A stretch of DNA of 64,000 nt from JAOAPG01 sp963791575 (lineage in GTDB: Bacteria; Acidobacteriota; Terriglobia; Terriglobales; Acidobacteriaceae): assembly GCA_963791575.1 (NCBI GenBank), contig CAWBSY010000008.1, positions 62,001 through 126,000 of the forward strand, written 5' to 3'. Every line of letters begins with the position of its first letter. Within the stretch, counting starts at the first letter, position 1. The notes under the pieces were generated by a model. It worked only from the letters and a program-made list of their open reading frames with translations, was not told where the DNA came from and searched no databases. A program made the translations under genes and the position numbers. Shown here piece by piece: positions 54,421 through 64,000 of the stretch.

Positions 54421-57181
54421 TTATTTTGCCGGGAACGACGCGATGGACCAGGCGTTGGAATTCGTGATTACTGGACCGAAGGCTAAATAGTGGCCGTCGG
54501 GGGAAGGTGCAAGTGAGAAGACATCCCAATGAGGTTTGAACAGCAGTTTTGATTTGCCCGTAAATTCCATGTGCACAATTCCGGTTCCGCGCGAAGAGTA
54601 GCTTGCTAGAAATAGACTCTTGCCATCTGCAGCCCACGCAACCGCGGCCAGCTCCGTCCATGGCATGGCGGATAACTTTTGCGGACTTCCGCCGGCTAGG
54701 GGAACTATCTGGAGATCGGCTGCCTTGTAGCTGAAGAGGGAAACTGCAATCCCGCTTCCATCGGGAGATAGGTCCCAACTCGTACGCCCCGGAATGGTTG
54801 GAAGCTTAACCAGTTCCGCTTTGCGTCCCTGCACAGGATCGAAAGAAGAGAAGACAATCTGCGTGTCATCCGCTTCGGCTAGAACACAATTCGCACCTGC
54901 ATGAAGCGGACAGCGAAAACTGGGAAATCCTCCCACAGTGTCCAATGGATTGCTGCTGGATGGATTCCCTGGCCTTCCTTTAATATCCATCACCACTTCC
55001 GAAGGACTACCGCCGAGTGGAACGCGCATCAGCTTTCCTGATCCAAGAGAAGTTCCTTCGGCAGCCTTGAGCCATTGCATATAGAGCAGCCATTTGCCGT
55101 CAGAACTGATCTGAGGTGCCCATTTTTCTTCCGAACTCGTGGCGAGTGATTGTGCATCACGCTCATTGACGCCCTGCTTGTAAATGTCGAAACTTCCGTT
55201 GCGATTGGAATAGAGGAACACTGTCTTACTGTCGCGTGACCATCCTCCGGGCCAATCGAGCCGCTCATCAAGCGTTAGGCGCTGCGGTGTCTTAAGCTCG
55301 TTTCCCTTGCTTGCGAGCTCGGCCACATACACTGCACTCTGGGCTTTTTGGTTAAGAAAAACAAAACGCTTCTCATCTAAGGTCAATTGGGGATAGTCAA
55401 ACGAGAAACCAGTCCAGTCGGTAAGACGTCGTGGATCTCCTTTCGGCTTCCCAGTTTCTTCATCGAATCTGAGCTCCCAGAGATTCGCGTCGTACTGGCT
55501 TGGTGGCGCTTCATGGACGGAATAGACGAGGCGTCCATGTTGCCCCCAGCAAAAATCGTTAAATCGTGGATTCGAAAGCAGAGAAATTGGGTTGTTTCCC
55601 TTGATATCGCGGCTCTCCAATACCGCAGTGACGTTGCCATTTTTGACCTGATATTTCAAGTAGGCAATGCGCTTGTCGTTAGGAAACCATGTCGGCTCAG
55701 CTACGTGATAACCGTCTTCCGGCTTAATTAAAAGCTTGGCGCCTGCGCCGGAGGAATCCATCAGCCAGATGTCCTCACTGACTGCATCACGATAAACGAT
55801 CTGCAATCCATCGCGCGACAGGGACGCATCGAAAGCGTCGTCGCGCAATTTTTTCAGCGTAGCGCTGATGACTGAGATTACCCAGATTGCCTGTTTTTCC
55901 TGCGCTACGGGGCCGCTTACCAAAAGTTTAGTCCCATCCTGGGACCATTCGATGCGCGCTCAACGAAAGCAGAACTCGTCGGGAATCGGAAGTGACTGGG
56001 TCTCTCCGGTTGCCGTCAGCCTGAGGTGTAGTCCGCCAAGATCAGCGTAGAGAAGATATTTGCCATCAGGAGAAATCGAACTAACCGCCACCGGATCTTC
56101 AGAAGAGTTGGCGGTGAGTTGCTGCGGCTTGAGATCGGTCTGCGAGTAAGGTTGCTGGTGTGTGAACCATCCTGCGAAAAAGCCTACGATCAACACAGCA
56201 ACGACTGCGACTCCGGCGAGAGCGCCTATCAGCACGGGCCATTTACGCGACTCGGATTCCCGAACTGCCGGCGGAATCGTTCCTGAAACAGCAGCGATCT
56301 TGGAAGACTGTGTGTCCCGCTTTAGGCGCTGCAAATCCGCACGCAGATCCGAAGCATGCTGATAACGCAAACTACGGATCTTTCTCCAGACATTTGTTGA
56401 TCACGGCCTCGAGTTGAGTCGGCAGCTCGGGATTGAATCGGACCGGTGAAGCTGGAGGCTTATTAAGGATCGCATCGAAAATAATTGCCGATGTATTGCC
56501 GATGAATGGCTGCTTTCCGGTTGCCATCTCGTAGAGTACGGCGCCGAAGGAAAATAGATCAGTACGCGCGTCGAGCTCTTCGCCGCGGGCTTGCTCCGGC
56601 GACATGTATGCGACCGTTCCCACCGTGCTGCCGGGGCTGGTGAGATCAGCTGGATTCACAGCCATGGTAGGCAACGATCCTGCCGCGGTCTGCAAATGCG
56701 GCGATGATTCTGTCGCAACTTTGGCTAGTCCGAAATCGAGGATCTTAGCTTGGCCGCGCTTAGTGAGGAACAGGTTCGCCGGTTTCAGGTCGCGATGGAC
56801 AATGCCGGCCGCGTGCGCAACGTCGAGCGCGTCCGCAACCTGAGCCGCGAAATCTATGATTTGATCAACTGAGAGAGGCTTTCCCTCGATGCGGTACTTC
56901 AACGTCGTTCCTTCGAGACATTCCATGACAATGAAGAGACGATTTTCATGCTCACCAATGTCATAGATCGTGCAAATATTCGGATGGTTCAGAGCCGACG
57001 CCGCACGCGCTTCTCGCTGAAAGCGCTCCCGTGCCTGGGGGTTTTGCGCGAGTTCCTCGGGAAGGAACTTTAGCGCTACACGTCGACCGAGGCGCTGATC
57101 TTCCGCCTCGTACACCACACCCATTCCGCCACCGCCGAGCTTCGCGACGATACGATAATGGGAGATTGTTTGATCAAGCAT
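54421..57181 (-). CDS. Ser/Thr protein kinase with TolB-like beta-propeller (one frame break, one in-frame stop)
   Basis: The protein is about 919 residues after correction. The kinase domain has the P-loop GGGGMGVVYEAED, HRDLKPANLFL and DFGLAKV. A juxtamembrane stretch (RYQHASDLRADLQRLKRDT) and one membrane helix (VLIGALAGVAVVAVLIVGFFA in part) precede an extracytoplasmic WD40/TolB-like propeller (SPDGKYLLYAD, SRDGLQIVYRD, SPDGSGIAVSLF). One base too many in GG at 56376-56377 breaks the frame after CLEKDP; removing it restores KDRSLRYQ. A TGA at 55960-55962 lies in frame between DEFCFR and ARIEWSQDG. The layout is typical of acidobacterial receptor kinases. Confidence 0.85.
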
Positions 57182-57258
57182 GTGGCGGCAATGTTAGTAC
57201 CTGGACGGGAGCAGGTCAATCCTGAGCTTTGGGCTGATTGGAAACAAACGCGGCGGGA

Positions 57259-58079
57259 TTACCTGTTAAGCGAACGAGCGGGCTGTTGTTCTTTTTCCGA
57301 CAGAGGCGATTTGCTGGCCACTGTACGAGGCTTGGATCGAGTGGCTCTTGCCTTTGCTGCAGCTGCTTTTCTTTCCGCTAGCTTCTTTCGATTGAAGTCT
57401 TTGATGATGCGCGCGATATAGGCTTGCGTCTCGTAATAAGGAGGAACGCCATGGTAATGATCCACGCGCATCGGCCCCGCGTTGTAGGCCGCGAGTGCTT
57501 TAACCACGTCGTAGTTGTAGCGCTCCAGCAACTCGCGCAAGTAGCGAGTGCCTCCCTCGACGTTCGCTCCCGGATCGAATGCGTTCGTTACGCCGAGCGC
57601 TGAGGCCGTGTTCGGCATGAGCTGCATGAGTCCCTGCGCCCCTTTTGGCGAACGCGCGTGAGAGTTGAATCCGCTTTCAGCATGAATCACGCTATTGATG
57701 AAGTCGGGATCAATATGATGCCGATCCCCTGCACTATTGACCAAGTCGTCGACTTGTTGAGGCTTCAGCAACGGTGGCAACTTCTGCTGAACAGCAATAG
57801 GAACGTTCTGCGACTTTCCTGCAATAAGCTTTGGTGCGGCAGCGGGAGCGGTTACCGGCGTCTGGTCTTTTTCGAAACTTTGAATCTCGTTCGTCGGAAT
57901 ATCGACATAGCTGCTGGAATCTGTTCCCAGGTATAAACGAGTGGCGGTACCCACAATCTCGCGGTGCTCGTGGCGAATCGTATAGCCATTTGTGAGGACG
58001 GCTAGATCGGCGGCGAAGCCCGGAAATGGCGGACAAGCGCGATTCCGAAAAACAATCCGAGTTTGGTGGAAAATTTCAT
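57259..58079 (-). CDS. Lytic transglycosylase, SLT family (5' frame break near 58024)
   Basis: The SLT/Slt70-like catalytic domain is at about 130-230, with the catalytic Glu in IHAESGFNSHARSPKG, then GLMQLMPNTA and ALAAYNAGP. It cleaves peptidoglycan between MurNAc and GlcNAc to give anhydro ends. The ATG at 58079 begins a signal peptide (MKFSTKLGLFFGIAL), but the frame must shift once (one base missing, about 58018-58030) to reach FAADLAVLTNGYTIRHEH. Corrected length is about 273 residues. A basic, Lys-rich tail follows the domain. Confidence 0.85.
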
Positions 58080-58126
58080 TTCGCGAAAAAGACAACCGAA
58101 GGCGGCTATCCTACGTAATTTTTGCG

Positions 58127-58152
58127 GACGGGCGAGGACGCCCGTCGCTACA
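58127..58152. repeat. Dispersed palindromic repeat, copy 2
   Basis: It contains a perfect eight-pair stem GACGGGCG / CGCCCGTC around AGGA and shares its 22-base core with 1543-1564. It ends at the 3' end of the HAD gene, overlapping its last codons, so it may serve as a stem-loop there. Confidence 0.6.
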
Positions 58153-59015
58153 TTGCCTCAATCGTCGCGCTTACCGGACTTCCCAGCACCTGCTCGATAG
58201 CGGCAGCTACTCCGTTTTCGTCATTGTTCAGAGTCACTGCCCAGCCACGAGCCCTTAATTCCTGAGATGCATTTCCCATGATAAATGGCTTACCGGCGTA
58301 CGCAAGCATTTCCACGTCGTTGTAGTTGTCACCAATGGCCATGATCTCTTCGCGGCGCAATTCCCCTGTATTCAGCCCATCGCTTCAGCGCGTGGCCCTT
58401 GGAGCACCCCTGATTTAGGACATCCACAATCGACAGATCGCGCAATGGGTATTCGGTTCTGACCACCGTGATGTCATTCCCCAATCCGCAAGTATCAAGG
58501 CCTGCCAGCGCCTGCTGCATACGCGGGATCGAGCCGCAGAACATCGCTTGCACCGGATCGGTTGTCAATGAATCTTCAATCGGAATTACAAAATCGATAA
58601 ATTGCAGATTCTTTTCCAGCCAGCGCTGAATCACATTGTTCAACTCGCGCATGTGTTCAAGAACAATGGCACCCTTAACTTCTTTGTCGAAGGTCAGGAC
58701 GGTATTGCCGCGGAATTCCTGCATTGCAGTGCAAAGCTTTACGCAAGTTTCCGCCGGAAGCATGTCGCGATGAAAAGTCTGACCGGATAGCGATCGAGTA
58801 ATGGCGCCATTTGAGCTGATAATCCAGAGATCAAAGCCCAGAAGTTTTGCAATTGGAAGAGCGAAGGTGTGGCGCCGCCCCGTGACCAGCACGACTTCAA
58901 CTCCCTCTTCGTGCGCTCGACGAATCGCCGCCAGATCGGCGTCAGAGATGCGAAATTCAGAGTTCAGCAGGGTGCCGTCGATATCGGTGGCTAACAGGCG
59001 AATAGGAGCTTTCAC
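58148..59015 (-). CDS. Cof-type HAD phosphatase (frame broken at 58363-58366)
   Basis: The protein is about 288 residues after removing one base from the GGGG (CCCC on plus) at 58363-58366, which restores REELRREEIMAIGDNYND-like sequence (YRELRREEIMAIGD). Motif I is LLATDIDGTLLNS, motif II LVTGRR, motif IV GDNYNDVEML. The Cof/YidA group dephosphorylates sugar phosphates and cofactor intermediates. The 58127-58152 repeat overlaps its end. Confidence 0.88.
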
Positions 59016-59126
59016 TAAGAGATTTTAACATCTGCTCTGAGCCACTCGCGTTACGTAACGCGGGACTCCTCGCTTCTTGCGACCCGCGTGTTATAGTGCG
59101 CATCGTATCCTCTAATTACTGACCGC

Positions 59127-59879
59127 ATGGGATCGTTTACATTCCTATTTTTTCCCTGGGGCTTGATCCTGCAGGCATTGGCGATTTTTCACTTCATTCG
59201 CCGACGCCCCGATGGCTATTGGCTGTGGATCATAATCTTCTTCGGACCCTTGGGCGCTCTGATCTACTTTGCCGTGGAAGTTATCCCAGATGCCGGGCTG
59301 CTGCGGCAGGAGTTCAAAGTCTTTCCGCGTCGCCGGCGAATCCGAGAACTGGAATCCGCCATTCTGGATAATCCTTCAGCGGGGAACTACGAGGAGCTGG
59401 CGGACTTGTATCTGGAGGAAGGGAAGTACGCTCGCGCGCGACAGGCGTTCGACAAGGCAATTTCTTCGCGTACCGATTCAATCGATCCCTTTTACCGGCG
59501 TGGAATTGCGGAAATCCGCATGGACGATTTTGCGGCAGCAGTACCGGATTTAGAGCGAGTAGTGGCTGCCGAACCCACATACGATTTTCACGGAGCCATG
59601 GGTTTACTGGCGCACGCCTTCGCGAACACGGGCCAACCGGACAAAGCCGAAGCGCTGTTCAAGGAAGCGACAAAGATCTCAACTTCTTCAGAGACCTACT
59701 ACAACTATGCGCTCCTATTGGCTGCGCAGAAGCGGGATGCCGAAGCGCGGGAGTGGGCGAAAAAGCTCCTGGCAAAGAAGCAGAATATGCCGGGATATCT
59801 GAAGCGAAGAGAGAGACCGTGGTTCAGGAAGGCGAATGGGTTGCTGAGAGGCTTGCCTAGCGTAAGTCAGTTGTTCTGA
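59127..59879 (+). CDS. Membrane-anchored TPR protein
   Basis: The 250-residue protein has two N-terminal membrane helices with a phospholipase-D-nuclease-N-like layout (FFPWGLILQALAIFHFIRR and WLWIIIFFGPLGALIYFAVEVI in part). Three or four TPR units follow (NYEELADLYLEEGKYARARQAFDKAIS-like, YYNYALLLAAQKRDAEAREWAKKLL-like). It resembles small YfgM/PLDc-N-TPR scaffolds. The last six residues beyond GLLRGLP overlap a possible minus-strand gene start and might be altered. Role unknown. Confidence 0.78.
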   Translation: MGSFTFLFFPWGLILQALAIFHFIRRRPDGYWLWIIIFFGPLGALIYFAVEVIPDAGLLRQEFKVFPRRRRIRELESAILDNPSAGNYEELADLYLEEGKYARARQAFDKAISSRTDSIDPFYRRGIAEIRMDDFAAAVPDLERVVAAEPTYDFHGAMGLLAHAFANTGQPDKAEALFKEATKISTSSETYYNYALLLAAQKRDAEAREWAKKLLAKKQNMPGYLKRRERPWFRKANGLLRGLPSVSQLF

Positions 59880-59951
59880 ATCGAGCGATAATCGCAACAA
59901 TTCTTCGTCTGTTTTGCTTTCGTATTCTTCGGCGAGCGCTTGCATTTCCAT
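59880..59951 (-). pseudogene. Possible 5' remnant of a small acidobacterial protein gene
   Basis: An ATG at 59951 on the minus strand encodes MEMQALAEEYESKTDEELL, which looks like the start of a real small soluble protein (Ala/Glu-rich with TDEELLRL). After about 24 codons it runs into the antisense of the TPR gene and loses this character. It may be truncated. Confidence 0.3.
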
Positions 59952-60044
59952 CGAGCGGAATGTTAGTTCAGCTCAGGACGAAGAACAATGAGAAAATGGC
60001 TTATTGGTTGCCGTTGACTTCCCCGGTGCTAAACTTTTCTCTCC

Positions 60045-61192
60045 ATGGCTTCTATCGCTTACCTTGAATGCACCAAATGTGGTGCACACCTTTCTGCCGA
60101 TGTTCCCCAAACAGTTTGTCCGAAAGACGGCGGCATTCTTTATGCTCGCTATGATCTTGCATCCTTAAAGCAAAGCTTTAAGCCCGTCTCGCTGCTAGGA
60201 CGGCCCGCGACGATGTGGCGTTATGCCGAAGTTCTCCCCGACGCTGCCCCTGTTTCGCTGGGCGAAGGGTTCACTCCCATGCTTCCCAGCCGAGAATTCC
60301 CAACGTTTACATCAAGGATGAAGGCCTCAATCCCACTGGTTCATTCAAGGCTCGCGGCATGTCCGCTGCTGTCACTATGGCCAAGGCTTACGGATTGAAG
60401 AAGCTCGCCGCTCCATCGGCTGGGAATGCCGCCAGCGCACTCGCTGCCTATGCAGCTGCGGCGGGCATCGAAGCGCATATTTTTATGCCGAAGGACGTTC
60501 CCTTGGCAAATCGTATCGAGTGCCAGAGCTACGGCGCTTACGTGACATTAGTCGACGGTCTGATCAGCGACTGCGCCCGGATGGTGGGCGAGCAGAAAGA
60601 AAGAGAAGGCTGGTTTGATGTTTCCACGTTGAAAGAACCGTTCCGCGTGGAAGGCAAAAAGACCATGGGATACGAAGTGGCCGAGCAACTGGGATGGCAT
60701 CTGCCGCAGGGGATTATTTATCCGACGGGCGGCGGTGTTGGATTGTTAGGGATGTGGAAAGCGTTCGAAGAGATGGAAGAGTTGGGATGGATCGGCAGCG
60801 AGCGTCCGAAAATGGTATGCGTACAATCAATGGGTTGTGCCCCTATAGTTAAAGCGTGGGACGAAGGCAAAAACATAGCGGAATTCTGGAATAACGCATC
60901 AACTTTGGCTGCAGGATTGAGAGTTCCCAAACCCTACGGCGATTATTTAATTCTGGACATTTTAAAAAAGAGCGAAGGCATTGCAATCTCCGTGACTGAC
61001 GATGAAATCATGGAGGCGTTTCGGCAATGGGCGCGTGTCGAAGGAATATTTGCTGCTCCAGAAGGCGCTGCATCCTCAGCAGCCTATAAAAAATTACGAG
61101 CCAGCGGATTCTTCTCTTCCGACGACAAAGTTGTGCTCTTCAATACGGGATCTGGACTCAAGTACCTGGATGTGATTGACAGGACAGAATAA
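60045..61192 (+). CDS. thrC: Threonine synthase (frame broken near 60291)
   Basis: The protein is about 382 residues after adding one base near 60288-60296, which restores MLPSRRIPNVYIKDEG-like sequence. A small Cys motif leads the chain (ECTKCGAHL, TVCPKDGG). The PLP lysine is in NPTGSFKARG, the phosphate loop in SAGNAASALAAYAA and YPTGGGVGLLG. It converts phosphohomoserine to threonine. Homoserine kinase is not adjacent. Confidence 0.88.
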
Positions 61193-61257
61193 AAAAACGA
61201 AAGCCGCCGCATCGCGACAGATCGGCGGAATTATTGGGCCGTATTAAAAAGAAGCAT

Positions 61258-62579
61258 TCAGCACGCAGCAACTAGCTTAATAGCGAGAACTGTATGTGCG
61301 TCTCGCGTATGAACATGCTCCGGGCGAAATCCCAATCCAATCATCCGTGCGGGGATGCGTCGTAACACGGGAAATTTCTGGAAAAGCTTCAAAGGAAGCG
61401 GAGGCTTCGCGAAACCAACTTTGTTGTTCAGGGCACGACTAATAAAATGTTTGTGTATAAAAACCTGTACTGCCTTGGGTCATCCGCGTTGGAAGTTCGC
61501 GACGCTGCTGAACTTTGCGCAATAGTTCGTCATTGATTGTTACCATGCAATAGTGGCTCGGCGAGAAAGTTTGAGGCGGCTACCGCGTCCTGAATGGCAA
61601 GGTTAATGCCAACGCCGCCAACCGGAGACATTGCATGCGCGGCATCTCCAATGCATAAAAGCCCCGCCCTCGACCACTGGCGCAAATGATCGACGGCTAC
61701 CGACAATAGCTTGATGTCATTCCAATCTTTTAATTCGCCAACACGTTCGCGCAAGAAAGGCACGATACTGGCGATCTCTTCGCGCAATGCCGGCAGGCCC
61801 CTTTGTCGAATCTCCTCGATACCGCCTTTTCGGATTACGATGGCGCACTGCCAATAATCACCGCGATCAATTGTGATCAGGATCTTTCCTGCTTTAAAAC
61901 GGCCTAAAGCTTGATTAGGTTCGCTGGGTTGCCGCGAAATTCGCATCCATAGTACGTCGATCGGTGCTCCACGATCGATCACTTCCAAGCCAGCCTTTTC
62001 CCGAACAATGGAATGGCGTCCATCGGCTCCCACCGTCAAGTCTGCGCGCAGCTCCATTAGTCCCTGTGGCGTTTTTGCACGCACACCTGCTATTCGATTG
62101 TTTTCTAGGATTAATTCTGTGACTTCAGATTCCATGTACAAATGAAATTCTGGATAAAGTTTTGCTTTCTCGGCAATAAAGTTCAGGAAATCCCACTGCG
62201 GCATCAGCGCAATGAATTTGCAGTGAGTCGGAAGATGCGAGAAGTCGGCAAAGGGAACGGTGAACTCTGCAATTTGCGCTCCGATCCGAGGGAGCTTTTG
62301 ATGTGGCCGGAGCAGAAATTCGTCCAAAATTCCCAGTTCGTACATGATTTCGAGTGTAGAGGGATGAATCGTGTCACCACGAAAGTCACGCAAAAAATCT
62401 GCATGTTTTTCGAGGACTATGACCTCGACTCCTGCCCGAGCCAGAAGAAAGCCCAGCACCATCCCCGCTGGACCTCCGCCTACAATGCAGCAGCGGACTT
62501 GTACAGTTTGAGAAACGGATTTTTCTCGTGCGGGTTCCAAGAGTCCTCCGGTCGGCGCATAGTCGAAATTGGCGAACAT
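61258..62579 (-). CDS. FAD-dependent monooxygenase/oxidoreductase, PHBH-like (frame breaks at 61540-61541 and 61473-61474)
   Basis: The protein is about 439 residues after removal of two extra bases. FAD motif CCIVGGGPAGMVLGFLLARAG-like is near the N-terminus, DG motif VGADGRHSIV mid-chain and GD motif LLCIGDAAHAMSPVGGVG later. Without correction it stops at 61530; with it the chain continues through INDELLRKVQQRRE, FIHKHFISRALNNK and RMIGLGFRPEHVHT to TGA 61258-61260. I start at ATG 62579. The class hydroxylates aromatic or terpenoid/quinone-like substrates; which one is unknown. Confidence 0.85.
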
Positions 62580-62604
62580 GGCAAATGCTACACCATTCGA
62601 GTAA

Positions 62605-62987
62605 TTAGCTCGACGAAAGGCGGGAGGTGAACTTGGAGCGCCCTGTGGGTCTGATGGCGGTCTCATTCTTCCGGTATTGGCTGGAGCAATCACCGGATAC
62701 GATCTCGGAGCCAACGTGCTCAACTTCGGCGCGTTGATCGCATTATAGGCGCGAATGCCGCTGCCTTCGTTCGCTATTATTTGCACGAAGAGCAGAAGAA
62801 ACTTGGCACTCTCCTACCGCCAGTGCTCGGCTTCATAATATGTTTTCTTCTTTGGATCAGCCTGAGTCCCAAAGCCCTCGTCTTCGGCGCAATTTGGATG
62901 GCGGTAGGAATTGCGGTCGGCGCGTGGAAGACAAAAGGATTCCGCGGCAACCTGGTGGACTTCGAGCTGCCCCCGGAAGAAGCATAA
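62605..62987 (+). pseudogene. 3' remnant of an amino-acid permease (APC family), frame broken near 62743
   Basis: From 62605 the plus strand reads LPVLAGAITGYDLGANVLNFGALIA, then after one missing base near 62743-62744 IGANAAAFVRYYLHEE, then three membrane-like segments and a charged end (FRGNLVDFELPPEEA). This is the last quarter of an APC-type permease (the NFGALIA..GAN..AFVRYY region and the tail). The 5' three quarters are missing, replaced by the divergent FAD gene. It is probably nonfunctional. Confidence 0.7.
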
Positions 62988-63145
62988 GCGACTATCGAGG
63001 ATGCTCCCGTTGAAGCTTCGCTGGGCGGGGTGTTTTCTCATAGTGAAAACTCTCACCGTCAGAAGATCTTGGATTTTTTCTTTCTTAGGTAGAGGATAAC
63101 TTTTTACATGTATTCTCAACCTACCCGCTCTAGAGATCGTCTCCT

Positions 63146-63931
63146 ATGCGCACCCGAATATTTCAGGTTGATGCCTTCACTACCCGCCGATTCGGAGGAA
63201 ATCCTGCGGCGGTGATGTTAATGGATAGCTTTCTGGATGACACAGTCCTGCAGGCCATTGCTGCCGAGAATAACCTGGCCGAAACGGCTTTTCTGGTTCC
63301 TGACAGCGGCAACTATCGCCTGCGCTGGTTCACACCTCTCACTGAAGTACCACTTTGCGGCCACGCAACCTTGGCTAGCGCAGCAGTTGTCATGGAACGG
63401 CTAGAACCTGGACGCAGTAACGTGGTTTTTCATTCGGCTAGCGGAGCCTTGACAGTGAACCGGGCGGATGAGAGTTATGTCATGGACTTTCCGGTCCGGC
63501 CTTGCGAACTGATCTCCACACCGCCTGGGCTTGTCGAAGCACTTGGCGTTGTTCCAGTCGAGGTTTTCGTCAATGCCTTTAACTACATGGCTTTGCTAAA
63601 AACCGGACAAGCCTTACGTGAGCTTTCGCCCGATATGGCAGCACTCGCGCGGATGGATCGACCCGGTGTGATCGTAACGGCAGCAGGAGAGGGAATCTAC
63701 GACTTCATCAGCCGCTACTTTGCTCCGGCTAAAGGCATTCCGGAAGATCCCGTGACCGGTGCTGCACATTGCATGCTTGCACCTTATTGGGCGAAACGAC
63801 TGGGCAAGACCGAGTTTCGCGCCTTCCAAGCCTCGCGTCGTGGCGGAGAAATCACTTGCAGGGTAGTAGGGGATCGCGTCGAGGTAGAAGGCACATGCGT
63901 CTTCTATCTGGAAGGCGAGGCAGAGATTTAG
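63146..63931 (+). CDS. PhzF-family isomerase/epimerase-like protein
   Basis: The 261-residue protein has the PhzF (diaminopimelate-epimerase-like) double fold. The catalytic Glu is E46 in ENNLAETAFL, with PLCGHATLASA and GIPEDPVTGAAH as the two matching glycine-rich loops. Real PhzF isomerises DHHA in phenazine synthesis; most homologues, probably this one, act on other small molecules since no phz genes are near. It is followed by a good terminator. Confidence 0.88.
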   Translation: MRTRIFQVDAFTTRRFGGNPAAVMLMDSFLDDTVLQAIAAENNLAETAFLVPDSGNYRLRWFTPLTEVPLCGHATLASAAVVMERLEPGRSNVVFHSASGALTVNRADESYVMDFPVRPCELISTPPGLVEALGVVPVEVFVNAFNYMALLKTGQALRELSPDMAALARMDRPGVIVTAAGEGIYDFISRYFAPAKGIPEDPVTGAAHCMLAPYWAKRLGKTEFRAFQASRRGGEITCRVVGDRVEVEGTCVFYLEGEAEI

Positions 63932-63952
63932 TGGACGAGATACCACCGGCTG

Positions 63953-63990
63953 CCCCGTCCTATCGCGAAGCGAAGGGCGGGGATTTTCTC
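63953..63990 (+). terminator. Rho-independent terminator of the PhzF-like gene
   Basis: CCCCGTCCT (63953-63961) pairs with AGGGCGGGG (63974-63982, one G-T pair) around a 12-base loop, then ATTTTCTC. It lies 21 bases after the stop. Confidence 0.75.
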
Positions 63991-64000
63991 TCTACTCCGC

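Noticed and set aside
63146..63931. Phenazine biosynthesis
   Set aside because: PhzF-like fold only; no other phz genes in the window.

Overview
The window looks like chromosomal DNA of an Acidobacteriota member, probably class Terriglobia (Koribacter/Sulfotelmatobacter-like). This is inferred from family content, not from a marker gene: hopanoid genes (hpnE, hpnJ), a VWA protein of the acidobacterial VWFA-related type, a Ser/Thr kinase fused to a TolB-like propeller, HemQ, a GlgB/GH57 glycogen pair, a secreted YVTN-like propeller, and moderate GC. No rRNA, tRNA, CRISPR array or prophage was recognised.

Layout. 1-3.9 kb: hopanoid genes (hpnD tail, hpnE, a pair of small DMT/SMR-like membrane proteins, hpnJ). 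4.2-7.7 kb: TolC / TPR / HlyD-type adaptor operon. 7.9-10.8 kb: queF, an MFS transporter and a family 2 glycosyltransferase. 11-12.6 kb: OB-fold protein and an RsbW/STAS partner-switch pair. 12.8-16.1 kb: soluble MgtE-N/CBS protein, a PIN-type toxin-antitoxin pair and an atypical Nramp transporter. 16-26.9 kb: M48 protease, secreted propeller, MutT, BtuF-like protein, NifU-like scaffold, a hemQ operon, a MenC/GNAT pair, mazG. 27-31.5 kb: divergent glgB and GH57. 32-41.5 kb: amidohydrolase, Gpx, fumC, ypdA, cyaY, phhB and two MFS genes. 41.7-42.3 kb: a REP-associated tyrosine transposase between 45-bp inverted repeats. 42.4-46.8 kb: ssb and a ctaA-ctaB-ABC operon. 47-51.3 kb: DUF4252, VWA protein, NAD-IDH, nrdR, flippase-like protein. 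51.6-54.4 kb: cytochrome c/beta-barrel fusion plus pentaheme cytochrome. 54.4-64 kb: Ser/Thr kinase, lytic transglycosylase, HAD phosphatase, TPR protein, threonine synthase, FAD monooxygenase, permease remnant, PhzF.

The most interesting biology is (a) the cytochrome-c/outer-membrane-barrel fusion followed directly by a five-heme cytochrome, a candidate electron conduit across the outer membrane; (b) an Nramp-like transporter lacking the canonical Met and His of TM6, encoded beside a soluble MgtE-type Mg2+-sensor protein, with a possibly leaderless toxin-antitoxin operon between them; (c) the transposase/REP unit.

Quality warning. About 20 genes are split by roughly 26 single-base indels, mostly one extra base in a short homopolymer, plus one in-frame stop. 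Housekeeping genes (fumC, NAD-IDH, thrC, glgB, ctaA) are hit as often as accessory ones, and removing or adding one base restores normal family length each time. I read these as probable sequence errors rather than mass gene decay. For such genes I give one feature across the whole corrected gene and state where the frame breaks.
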